From Aspidiotus rigidus (lineage: Eukaryota; Arthropoda; Insecta; Hemiptera; Diaspididae), in assembly GCA_035079385.1 (NCBI GenBank), contig JAVHKY010000030.1:2891001-2955000 (forward strand): 64,000 nt of DNA, given 5' to 3'. The notes under the pieces are model-generated. The model had not been told where the DNA came from and did no database searches. It worked only from the letters and a program-made list of their open reading frames with translations. Of the stretch, positions 1 through 9,984 are shown one piece after another. Positions within the stretch are counted from its first letter, which is position 1; each line of letters starts with the position of its first letter. Made by a program: the position numbers and the translations under genes.

Positions 1-480
1 TGCTGCCCTTCAATATCTTGTTTTCCATACCATTCATGAATATCTCCGCCAGTATTGGTGACAGTGGTGATCCCATTGCTAGTCCGTTTTCCTGATTTCC
101 GGACTGTAGAACTTGCATTTACGCGGCAGTAGTTCTGGCTGGAGATCTTTTCCACTATGTTGGCGTACTTAGGACCCTCGGGGTTTCCTTGGTATCCGTT
201 GTTTTTGAGCAGGTTGAGAAGTTCCTCCTTTGGTATGGTACCAAACATGTTTCCCACGTCAAAGGATACCAGCTTGTCGTTACTCTTGATTTCCAACTTG
301 CTAGTTGCTCAATCAGCTCTCTGTTGTTTCTGATGCTTTGTCTGGGTGTATTCAAGGTATACAACAATGCGGTGGTTGTGCACGCTGCGGCGACCCAATT
401 TTGAAGAGAGATAAAAAATTTTAATTCATACATAGATCTGGGTTTCCTTCCACAAGGCGAATTCAATTGTGTTACCCTTC
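1..480 (-). pseudogene. Penelope-like retroelement reverse transcriptase fragment (broken)
   Basis: Read on the minus strand, this stretch encodes a reverse transcriptase piece with the Penelope-like hallmark GLAMGSPLSPILAEIF (about positions 20-90) and, before it, a segment beginning SFDVGNMFGTIP (about 235-270), which matches the conserved block containing the first catalytic aspartate. Family knowledge: Penelope-like elements encode a reverse transcriptase usually joined to a GIY-YIG endonuclease. The YxDD box and the endonuclease would lie beyond the window edge. The stretch around NNRELIEQLASWK (about 290-345) reads in a different frame from the RT core, so at least one frameshift separates them and the copy is dead. 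Confidence in the family is fairly high because of the LAMGSPLSPIL signature; the upstream limit is approximate. Confidence 0.72.
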
Positions 481-699
481 TGAACAGTTATTTGTTCAAT
501 GCAGTTTATCAATTGCAGTATTGTAGTCTTTCCAAATTTGTGGTACTTGTACTTATAATACTTTCCTCCTCTTCTACATACAGTATAGATGGCTAAACCT
601 TGATGGGTGTTTCTTTGAAATTATGCATAATGGGATACAGGACTAGAGTACATGAGAATGTTTTCTTCGAATAAAATCCTTTGAAACGGGACCTGAAGG

Positions 700-800
700 T
701 CAACTAAGTCCGGCAGTCTTGGTGGATTCGGGGGTAAATTACGTCTTTATACCCTACAAATTGGTTGAGCCAGTGCCACTCAATCTGGCAACTAGCTAAG
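700..800 (+). pseudogene. Possible retropepsin-like fragment of a retroelement
   Basis: An open stretch of about 30 codons reads AVLVDSGVNYVFIPYKLVE before a stop. This resembles the active-site turn of Ty3-type retropepsins (hydrophobic-hydrophobic-D-S/T-G, then aromatic and Ile). No second half of the domain and no flanking gag or RT is visible. It may be an isolated relic or coincidence. Confidence 0.22.
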
Positions 801-1374
801 CACTACATTGGGCACCCGTCCATGTTCCGTGCGTACACAAGCTGCGCGGCTGGCTGTTCAGGATAGTCTTTGGCTTTCCGCTTCCTATCTTGCACACAAA
901 TTGGAGCTTAAGTATGAGGCAACTCTGGTATACCTCTCTAGTAAACCTTTGAAAACAATTACTTTTTCACATCTGTCGGTGTTGACGTGACGTAGCTGGC
1001 TCCGTATTTGCCACTGCGTACTCTACAACACTTCCCGTATAATATTCGGGACTTGCTTGGTGGCGCAGAGCGCACATAGATAAATCTATCAACATGTAAC
1101 TTACCACTATAAAGAGTGACTGTTGTTGTTGGCACATTTGTAGAAGTTGAAGCCATGTTTCTGTCAGAACGATTACTGAGTGACGACTTCGTTTAGCTCT
1201 ACAGGTTGAAGTACATTGCTAAGCAAAGTAAAAACCACATCACACACTTGGAAGAATCAATATAGACTTTTTCGGGGGAAAAACCATTCGGGAAAATGTA
1301 ATTCGGGCTGAGAACCATTTGGGAAAATTTAGTATCTTAAGAAAGAAATGTACTTTGATTATTTATTTTTGTAG

Positions 1375-2025
1375 CTGCTCCATGGACTGGAAAGATCAAG
1401 AAGTCAGTTCAATAAACTATGCCTTAGTTTTATCTGTATTCAACTTCGGGATTCCACTCTGCTTAATAATATTTTCATACACGAGTATATGGAGGAAACT
1501 TAAACGGGTACAAAGACTTACAATATTTATTTATTTATTTATTTATTTATTTTAAGAAAATTAAAGTACCGCTTCACAACTCCGAAAGCCAGTTATGGGC
1601 AACTACAATGCATGCTGTTTGAAGAAAGAAAGAAATGAAAAAAAAAACGGATCTACCAAATCATATTTTGTAAAATATTTATTTATTCTTCCTTTACTTT
1701 TACCTTTTCATTATGATAGTCATTCTGAATAATTATTATAACATTCTTTATTCACTAGATGAATAAATTGTTGCAGATAAATCGGAATTTGACGGCTTTG
1801 CCTGTTGGTGCCAGTCAATTACGTCAGTGTGATACCAAGGTTGCTAGAATGATACTCATAATGATTTTAGTATTTTTCATTTCTTGGGCACCATACGTCA
1901 TCTTTTCAGTGTGGAGCGCGTTTACAGAAGTTCATTTGGACGATCACTTAGCGATCATTCCTTCGCTGATCGCTCGGAGTAACGTGTGCTACAACCCGAT
2001 TATATATTTTTTCTTGAACCATCAA
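1375..2025 (+). CDS. Opsin-family GPCR, two exons covering extracellular loop 2/TM5 and TM6-TM7 (partial gene)
   Basis: Exon 1375-1507 follows a ttttgtag acceptor and reads CSMDWKDQE, then a TM5-like segment ending YTSIWRKLKR. The exon ending at 2025 starts at 1759 or 1777 (both acceptors keep frame) and reads TKVARMILIMILVFFISWAPY (TM6), then TM7 with NPIIY and FLNHQ. The C-x-x-D-W/Y loop, the R-M-x-x-x-M start of TM6 and the NPxxY motif match opsins rather than other rhodopsin-class receptors. The donor after FLNHQ (gtaaagta at 2026) falls where, as I recall, ciliary-type opsin genes carry an intron after NKQ. The codon aligned to the Schiff-base lysine of TM7 (five residues before Tyr of NPxxY) is Arg (IARSNVCYNP). 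TM1-TM4 exons should lie upstream, probably outside the window, and the C-terminal exon was not found. Both exons are open. Either a non-retinal opsin relative or a decaying copy. Confidence 0.68.
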
Positions 2026-3300
2026 GTAAAGTATCTGTATTTGAAGAATCGTGGGAATTAGTACGTTTTTCCCCTCCATATTTCTTTCAAAAAACATGGT
2101 TCTGCCTCTGACGGTGCACGATTCATTTGTACCCCTCACGGTTCAGAACTTTGATGACAGTGAGTTATTTTCAGTGACGTTGACTTACGTTACTGCTGCA
2201 AAAATTTCAAACAAATAAAACTCGCTTTTTCCTTCTTGTCTACTTATCAACAAGATATAAATACATACAAATTATTTCAATCAAATGGAAGGGACGGGAA
2301 TAAATTTAAAATAATTACGTAGAAAAATGATAGGGAGATTGAAAGAACTTCGAAGGGAAAGACCTCACAAGGTCGACTTGTTAACAATAATGTTGTGGGT
2401 CTATCTTGAAATTTGCTTACTTATTATTAGATTTTAAAGAGATCATTCATTGATTCGTTTTATTTCTTCTAGTTTCGTGAAATATTCCTTCGTCACCTGG
2501 GTTTCCGTCAACCTCGAGCTCGAGACTGCGTTGAAAATGGTAATATTTCTATGTCACGGGTAGAGACTGCACGAATTAGAACGACCGAATAAGATACGAG
2601 TATTGGTATAATATCACGGAATGCCCATTAAAGGTATTCTTATCTATTTTTTGTCATTGCGTATTTATAACGAGTGTTGGTGTGAATTTTATAAAACTGA
2701 TATTTTCGCCCAATACAAAGACAAAGAAGAATTTTTTACGTCAAGTAGCGATGTTTCTGTCGCGAATAAAATTAACGGTAAATTCTCCTAAGCGTAATGT
2801 AGTTATTTACGATACATACACAAATTTACAATAGACGAGACGTCGCGATGGCGTGTTTTAAGACATTGGTGGATTTTTTAGAGAAGTTGTAGCTCACTCA
2901 TAGGATTTCTTACGAGGAGAGAGAGTTGCTTGAGGCGAGCAGGAAACCTATTATTGAGAATTTTGCGATTTAAAAATTAATTAGGATCAATTTTGTTGGG
3001 GAAAGTTGACATATTTTTCTAAAACGGCTACTCTGTAAGTCATTAATTTTTCAATGTCTCTGAAATAGGTCGAAGGCCCAGCCTTCTGCCGAAAGACTTT
3101 TTGCTCCATTGATCACAATTTCTCCCATTCTCCTCCTCCTTCTCAAACACAAAGCTGAACGGTTGAAATTGCTACAAGTCCCCCCCTCCCTCAATTATAC
3201 ACAGCACGATGGTTAGAATTTTTGTAAGTCTTTCCTTTTCAATCATCGAAATTCTTTCCAGTCACAGTCCTCTATATGTATACCGGGTGGACCAGGAAGA
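2026..3300. other. Gene-poor stretch after the opsin exons
   Basis: I see no coding exon, RNA gene or clear transposon ends here. If the opsin gene is intact, its C-terminal exon could lie in this interval, but none stands out. Confidence 0.4.
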
Positions 3301-3309
3301 TGTTACCAC

Positions 3310-3800
3310 TTGAATGAGATTTTGCACTAAATCTGTTCGAGCATAAAAGTACAAAATGTTAGATACATCACAAAATTTGTATCCCAGTTTTATCTTCAAT
3401 TTGCACCCCTACTCAACTTTCTACGACTTTTTTGAGCCGAGTTATGGACCAAAATATACAAAAAATTCACAAATTTACGAAGATGTCTGAGATAAGAATT
3501 TGAAAATTCTCTCACTTTCAAGCTTCATAGGGTTATTCAGGTTTCTTCGGAATCAGCGTTAAATTTCACTTTCAAATCAAGTACAATATGGAAATTTGAA
3601 CGATTTTTAATTTTTGATAATTTTGGCGAATTGGTCAATTTCTTGTATACTTTGATTCATAATTTGGTTCAAGAAAGTGGTAGAAAGATGAGTAGGCGCG
3701 CAAATTGAAGATAAAATTGAAATACAAATTTTGTAGATTTGAAGTATACATGTAACATTTTTAGTCCGGTGGCTTAGTGCAAATTATGAGATCAACCTTG
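3310..3800. repeat. Hairpin (MITE-like) repeat, related to the 44.6 kb element
   Basis: The left part (about 3330-3465) and the right part (about 3640-3765) are imperfect reverse complements: ACAAAATTTGTAT, TTATCTTCAATTTGC and CTCAACTTTCTAC on the left recur inverted on the right. The same arm sequence appears at 44680-44775 and 44930-45000, so this is a dispersed family. The right arm abuts, and partly overlaps, the start of the larger foldback element that follows. Confidence 0.6.
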
Positions 3801-5984
3801 CATTTCATGTTAAAATCATGAAATTAGGAACGAACAATTCGGATACTTGAATGAAAAATTTGAGCCATGGCGCCACGATCCTAATCCCATAGGGGCCTCG
3901 TAATGGCGGGTTGCACAACTGGAAGGAGTTCTTGCATATGAATGACCAAAATATCCTTATTGTTTCACAATTTGATTGGATTTTTATGTAATTCGGACCG
4001 CCAAATTCGAAAAAAATTATCAAAAATTCTTCCGAAATCATAGGGGCGCCGATGGGCTGATAAACCCTACAATAGGGGCGAAATAGAAGCGATATATTGC
4101 AACATATTTTCACGAGTATCCCTCTGAAATTTTCCCTAGAATTTCTGGAAAAATGCTAAAAAAAATTTTCCGACCGTCCAAAGGGCCCAGGGGCCTTCCC
4201 CTCCCCAAATTGAAGAAAAAATATGTCGTGTTTTTTTTGGAAATCTTGACGGGTTACGAGATAGAATTTAGCGCGAAATCCGGGAAAAATAGTGAAAAAA
4301 TTTCTGAGGCGCCCGGAGGGGGTTGAGAGGGGCACAAACGATGGGAAAATGTTCGCATTTTTTTTCAATTTCAACTAATTTTAATGTAGAATTTACCGTA
4401 GAATTCGGAAAAATGGTAAAAAAATTCCTTGTGGTCTCTGAGAGGCGGAAGAGCACTCAAACCCCTCAAACTCAAATTTTTGAGAAAATACAAACGGATT
4501 CTTGTGTGAAATTTACCACAGAATTCAGGAAGAATCCTGAAAAAATCCCATGGCTCTTCGAGAGGCCGGGCAGGAACCTGAACTTCTTCGAGAAAAGTTG
4601 TAAAATTGTAGAATTACATTTTCATAACTTATGTAAACTGCGTTTTAACAGGGAACCTGTTCTATGAGAGGTTTTTTGAAAAATTTGCCGTACGCCGTAC
4701 GCCGTGAGCCGTCCGGCAAAAAGCTTGAACAAATTTTGACTCCTATCATATATAGCTCGAGAGTCGAAATTTTGCTAAATCCCTCTCCTATCATTTTATA
4801 ATTTCACTCATACAAAAGGTTCCCTGCGTTCCACGTTCAACTTTGTTAAGGAAGCCGTCGTTTTTGGTTGCTTCGAAAGTGTCTCTTTGCGGATTCATCA
4901 GTTTTTCTAATAGTTTCTACTTTTCAGTCCGTGTGGTAATGAGTGCTTGTTTGAATAAATTATTTGTACATGGGCATTACTATTGTCATCAGGTTTGAAA
5001 TATATACCATGTTGCTGAATTTTTAAAAGTATTTTATATTTTAGTAATACCTCAGTAGTTTTTGTAATATTATTTCAAGGTATATCTATTTCACGTTCTA
5101 TGCAACAGGTAATTCTATATAATGTTTCATGAAAGTTCAAGTATGGAAATGTAGTTCTACAACTTCTTTTCTAAGACGTTTATATTCCTCCAGGTCCACT
5201 CGAAAAGCCATGAGATTTTTTTAGGACTCTTTCTGGATTCTAAGGTAAATTTCACACAAGAATCCGTTTGAATTTTCTCAAAAACGCATATTTTTTACTT
5301 TGAGTTGGGGGCGGGGGGGTTGAGTCCTCTTACCTTCTCTCAGGGACCTCCAGGGGTTTTTTTACTATTTTTTCCGAATTCTACGGTAAATTCCACATTA
5401 AAATTAGTCGAACATGAAAAAAAAATTCAACAATTTTTTAATCACTTTTCAGGGTTTATGCTCTTCCCAACCCCCTATTTTTTCACTATTTTCTCCGGAT
5501 GTTGCGCTAAGTTCTACATCGGAACCCTTTAAGAATATTTTTTCTTCAATTTGGGGAGGGGAAGGCCCCTTGGCCCTTTGGACGGTCGGAAGAATTTTTT
5601 TAGCATTTTTCCAGAAATTCTAGGGAAAATTTCATAAGGATATTCGTGAAAATATGTTGCAATATGTCATGTCACTTCAATTTCACCCCTATTTTAGGGG
5701 TTATCAGTCCCTCGGCGCCCCTAAGATGTCGGAAGAATTTGTTGATAATTTTTTCGAATTTGGCGGTCCGAATTACATAAAAATCCACATAAATTGCGAA
5801 CCAATAGGAATATTTCGGTCATTTATATGCAAGAACTCCTTCCCAACCCGCCATTAGGGGGCCCCTATAGAGTTTGGACCGTGGCTCCATGGCTCAAATT
5901 ATTCATTCAAGTATCCTAAATGTTCGTTCCAAATTTCACGATTTTAACATGAAATACAAGGTCGAATTATCTACCTCCCGGACT
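3763..5984. mobile_element. 2.2 kb foldback element with roughly 0.8 kb inverted arms, copy 1
   Basis: The element starts AGTCCGG and ends CCGGACT. The left arm (3763-4600) contains GAGCCATGGCGCCACGATC, and its inverted counterpart occurs in the right arm (about 5200-5984) as CCGTGGCTCCATGGCTCAA. Further paired blocks include the GGCGGTCCGAATTACAT segment and the GAATTCTACGGTAAATT segment. No transposase frame is visible; the short open frames on both strands are consequences of the arms. A second copy starts at 51541. The centre of this copy holds a separate insertion at 4648-4862 that copy 2 lacks. Confidence 0.75.
4648..4862. mobile_element. Composite AACAGGGAACC-ended insertion inside foldback copy 1
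   Basis: The segment begins AACAGGGAACCTGTTCTATG and ends near GAAGCCGTCG, with an inverted GGTTCCCTGCGTTCC at about 4819. Inside are a GCCGTACGCC-type GC-rich stretch and one copy of the minisatellite TAGCTCGAGAGTCGAAATTT. In foldback copy 2 (about 52375-52400) the flanks are joined directly as ACTGCGTTTTTTGATGGTTC, so that copy supplies the empty site. A short CGTTTT occurs on both sides and may be the target duplication. Confidence 0.6.
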
Positions 5985-6028
5985 ATTTGGGTTTTTGTGC
6001 TGAAGTGAATTTAGCGCAAACTCCCAGT

Positions 6029-6455
6029 TGTGACGTTCTACCAGTCACCAAATATCTCTTGACACCGATAATAAAGAACAATTACGAAAACCGAGCTTTA
6101 TTACTGGTACCGCAAGTACAACACTTCTAAAACACCGTTAAACTGTAACACAATCGCGTTAAAGAACGAGAACACGTTAACTATCGCTTCTAAGATTACA
6201 ACTGAATCGCTTTATCGGGTTGCTGCCGGCTATTTATAGTCTCACCCTTATTTCCGGAATTCTCGAGATTTCTTCTAGAACGGCAAACAGGTTATGCAAG
6301 AGTGCTTACAATCAATCGAGCACGTTCTAGGTTGTTCAAGCGTATTCGGCGAAGTAGTTAAGCGATAAGTACGCTTCCTTGCGGCGTCTGCTATTATTAA
6401 AAGTTTAGCGGCATGTGCAAGCTTGGTGCTTGCGCCTTCATAGCAGAACGCCACA
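6029..6455 (-). mobile_element. 3' LTR of a Ty3-like retrotransposon
   Basis: On the plus strand the LTR starts TGTGACGTTCTA and ends AGAACGCCACA, giving the TG...CA ends typical of LTRs with short inverted termini. Read on the minus strand it contains a TATA box in CTATAAATAGCC (about 6230-6241) and an AATAAA polyadenylation signal (about 6097-6102), in the right order for U3 then R. A polypurine tract and the end of pol lie immediately before it in the minus direction. The partner 5' LTR is not in the window. Confidence 0.75.
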
Positions 6456-6468
6456 CGTTCCCCTCCTC
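6456..6468 (-). other. Polypurine tract next to the LTR
   Basis: On the minus strand GAGGAGGGGAA lies one or two bases before the LTR boundary, where plus-strand synthesis of LTR retrotransposons is primed. Its position supports the LTR limits given. Confidence 0.65.
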
Positions 6469-7012
6469 AGTTTTGAACGTCCCGTTCAAACGCCGGACTC
6501 CATACAGCTAGTCTATTTCGGTGGACCACTTTGAACTTTCTGTCCTGTTGGATGCGATAGATGACATCGTTGATTCTCTTCACGACTGTCCAAGGTCCTT
6601 CCCAATTGCACTGTAATTTTGGGTTCTTCCCTTTCTTTCTTTCTTTGTGGGTTGTAGAACCACACCCTATCCTGAGGTTCAAACTTGGTTTCATCTGCAC
6701 AGATGTCATAGCGTGCCTTCATCCGGTCGCTAGCAACTTCTAAATTTTCCCTGACCAGCTCATGTACCTGCTTAAGTCGGTTCTTCAGTTCTTGCGTGAA
6801 TGGCTTGACTTCTTGAGGTGGCTGTGGAGGGGTGCCCAGCTCTAAATCACACGGTAATCGAAGTTCTCTTCCAAAAATGATTTTTGCAGGTGTTTCCTTG
6901 GTGCTCTCATGGATTGAAGACCGATAGGCTAGCAGGAACAATGGAAGTAGCTTGTCCCAATTCCGCTGGTCACTATCAATTACTTGTCCACCCGGTACAT
7001 CTATAGCTGATT
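6467..7012 (-). pseudogene. Ty3-like pol C-terminus (end of integrase), frameshifted and truncated
   Basis: The minus-strand frame contains LLAYRSSIHESTKETPAKI and FGRELRLPCDLELG, the usual end of the Ty3-type integrase core (AYRSSxHxSTxxTPxxLxFGRELxLPxD). The C-terminal chromatin-side segment (WEGPWTVVKRINDVIYRIQ, KVVHRNRL) continues in a second frame, so there is a frameshift near the CTTTCTTTCTTT run at about 6635-6650. Upstream pol is missing beyond about 7012, where unrelated sequence begins. The copy cannot make a full polyprotein. Confidence 0.8.
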
Positions 7013-7860
7013 TTGATTTCTCAGCAAGAGATGAATAGAAAATTATGTATTGTATAAAATTCCGATCTCTTTTCTCAGTTTATTAAATTCAATGGCGGAG
7101 CAAACGTATTTGGCGCCTATGACATTGTGAAAAATACCTGAAATATAATTTTTGTCTGGGACCGTCATCCTATTTGTATTGTGATTATTACGTTTTATTT
7201 TGTAAGTGTGAATTTATACGTGCAGCGCTGATTAAATGCACATGTGTGCACATAACAAATAGGAAGTGACAAAGAGCTCATCAAGCTTTAAGAATTTCCT
7301 ATGTTACATTGTAATTAATGTACTTGTATTCTCTTTTGTTTTTTCTCTGTGTATACGTAAATTAAATTTAACTTAAGTCTCAAAAAGAAAATTGTATAAA
7401 GTTATCGAAAAATTATCTACTGAATAAAAAATTAAGAGAAACGTTCTACCTCTAAAGATGGAGACCGTGATAATAATCTTGTATACTGAATATATAATTA
7501 AGGGTTCTCTAAAAATTCTTTTCTTTTTGTTTTTATATGACCTTAAATTTATTAATGTTCTATACGTTTGATGTTCTGTGTCCAATTGTGATGTTTATGT
7601 GTCTTTGAAAATATCTGTAACAATTTCATACAAATTAAAATAATGCACTAAAATCTTAATCGCGTTTGTTCAAATCTATCATATCCGTATACACTGCCAT
7701 ACAGCTAGAGAGTTTTCAAAAAATTCAAAATTCCATCTCCGTTCATAAACGGGCCTGAATTTGGCAAACAAACGTAAGGTGAGTAATTAGACTATTCAAG
7801 AATCCGTTCAAATTAATCGGGTGTTTTCATCCCTAGCTGAAATTTTTCATAACATAACAT
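7013..7860. other. AT-rich stretch with no recognisable gene
   Basis: Short open frames here are AT-rich and have no motif I recognise. I found no transposon ends. Confidence 0.4.
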
Positions 7861-7864
7861 TAGA

Positions 7865-8095
7865 AAAAACAAGACTGAGTTGCCAAGCACCTCAGTATCT
7901 GGGTCTCTTGTTGTTTTCTCAATGTTTGTTATAAGACTGAAATTTATTTCTTAATTTTTTTCAAAAGATCTGGAGCTTCTTTTCCTACCAAGATGTAAAG
8001 CTGAAGAGATCTAGATTTTTTCTAAGTCAAGATCTGGAAATCAAGAGATCTACATCTTTGTTCCACTCAGATCTGGAACCTGATAAGAGACATAC
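7865..8095 (+). repeat. Dispersed repeat, copy 1 (inverted copy near 60.0-60.26 kb)
   Basis: CACCTCAGTATCTGGGTC followed by several AGATCTGGA/AGAGATCTAG motifs recurs in reverse complement near 60010-60260 (GACCCGGATACTGAGG, then CCAGATCTGAGTGGAAC). The order of blocks is conserved. No coding content is visible. Confidence 0.55.
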
Positions 8096-8829
8096 GGTAG
8101 GTATATTATTATCGAGAAGAAGAAACTCTTTTGAAGACTGTACAAAATTTTGAAAAACGCTGTGCAAAAATAAAATCATAGGTGACACAGAATATGTAAT
8201 ACGCGCAGTATTAATACATTAATTATCATCAATACTGATGTTCAAAGACTATCTTGGTCACTCTTGACAAAAACTGCACGAGAAATGAAATTTTCAGGCA
8301 AAAATGAAATCTCAAGAAAACAGAGAATATATAACAACACATTTTTCCGGTAAGAACTTTTTTTTTTTCTTTTTGCGATTGCCTTGCCCGAATGAGTCAT
8401 TATTTTGCCTTCATGATTATTTTTGGTACTACGTTTATGATCCAAATGAAATTCACGCAAAACAGTGCAAGTGTCGTTTTGTACATTGATTTGCAGTTGT
8501 TATAGCTTTGCATAATATGGAATACATCAGGGGCGTGTGGAAATACACCCCATTTCTGTAACTTCATGACGTTGGTTTAACTAGTTTTTCTTCTTTTTTC
8601 ATCATCAACAAACATTTCCATATTTTTCTTCTTTATGAACAAACTATAAATACAATTTTGAAATTGGTACAAGGATCTATAGAATTTGTGAAAATCTCCA
8701 TAGTTTTATTTTGTTTAATCAGCATTTGACGAGTGAGACTAATTGAGACAGAAGGGAAAATTATTATTTTTTTTCACCAGCAAAGTCTACTTAAGATGAT
8801 GAACACTGATTTTCTGACAGGTGTTGAAG

Positions 8830-9162
8830 GTATAGTCCAGGGCTAATCAATTACCGGCCCGCAGAATCACTGAGAATGGCCCGCGACATACGTCGACGAA
8901 TAATAAAATTACGTCATGAAAAAAGAGTGGGGGAGAACACAAGAAAATAATACAGTCAGTAAACGGAACCAATTTTAATCAAGAATGAACATGAATACAT
9001 CTGAAGTAGAATTCATAAAGTTGATAGGTATCACAAAGGGAAGTTTTTATATTTTAAAGTACGTAATAATATTGGTCATTATTTATTTTTCTCTTTTTTC
9101 TTGCGGCCCGCGCGCCTGACCAACCAGGTGATGAAAACTAATTGAATAGCCCTGGTATAGTC
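8830..9162. mobile_element. Non-autonomous hAT-type element with perfect 8-bp target duplication
   Basis: The 317-bp element (8838-9154) starts CAGGGCTAATCAATTA and ends TAATTGAATAGCCCTG. It is flanked on both sides by GTATAGTC (8830-8837 and 9155-9162), an exact 8-bp duplication. CAGGG ends plus an 8-bp duplication are diagnostic of the hAT superfamily. No transposase frame fits in it. The undamaged duplication suggests a fairly recent insertion. Confidence 0.9.
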
Positions 9163-9203
9163 TAATGCTCGATAACTGAAAAAGAGCAATAACAATTTCA
9201 AAA

Positions 9204-9892
9204 GGGTATAGCCGAATTTGGGGGTGAATCGGCCTCGGAGCCAAATTTCATATTTAGCATTGGGAGTATGTTTCTCAATATAAGAAATAGTTTTTCGCCA
9301 AGTTTCAGATTTTTAGCCTTTTAATATCACAACATATATCAAAAAATTTATAAATTGTAGTAATTTTTTAAAGATTTTTTCATCGGTATTTTTTGTGGAA
9401 ACAATTTTTTACGTACATTTTAACGTTTGTTCTTGCGTCCTTACACAGGTGCAATTCTAAAAAATATATGTGATGTACTAGCGTATTGCTCTACTCAGAA
9501 ATATCGATTCTTAGGATTGTTCCACTCCTTGGAAAAATAATTTTTTTCTCTTCTGAGTAGATACGGATGTGGTATCACATATATATTTTTTTAGGATTGC
9601 ACCTAAAATTGTTTCCGCGAAAAATACCGATGAAAAAATCTTGAAAAAATTACTACATTTTGCGCGTTAAAATACCTACCCATATTAGTAAAGTACTTGA
9701 AAATCGGATAAAAATTGCCTGAGATATGAATTTTGTAAGAATAAATACATTTTTTTCCCATATGTCGTGATATTATAAGGCTAAAAATCTGAAACTTGGC
9801 GAAAAATTATTTTTTATGTTGAGAAACATTTTCCCAATGCTAAACACGAAATTTGGCTCCGGGGCCGATTCACCCCAAACCCGGCTATACCC
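9204..9892. mobile_element. 689-bp foldback element (GGGTATAGCC ends)
   Basis: Ends are GGGTATAGCCGAATTTGG and its inverse GGCTATACCC. The arms pair over more than 250 bp, for example CGCCAAGTTTCAGATTTTTA on the left with its complement near 9780-9805, and ACACAGGTGCAATTCTA with its complement near 9590-9605. There is no coding capacity. A clean target duplication was not identified. Confidence 0.75.
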
Positions 9893-9984
9893 TTCATAAA
9901 AATCACCAAACATAAGAAGTGCAAGCTTGAAATTGCAATTTAGCGATATTATTGAATCAGCCTTCTACATTATTTGAAATAGGC

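Noticed and set aside
4156..4667. Open frames on both strands in the foldback arms, repeated at 5305-5857 and 51616-52928
   Set aside because: They recur because the arms are inverted repeats, differ between copies by frameshifts, and encode no known domain.
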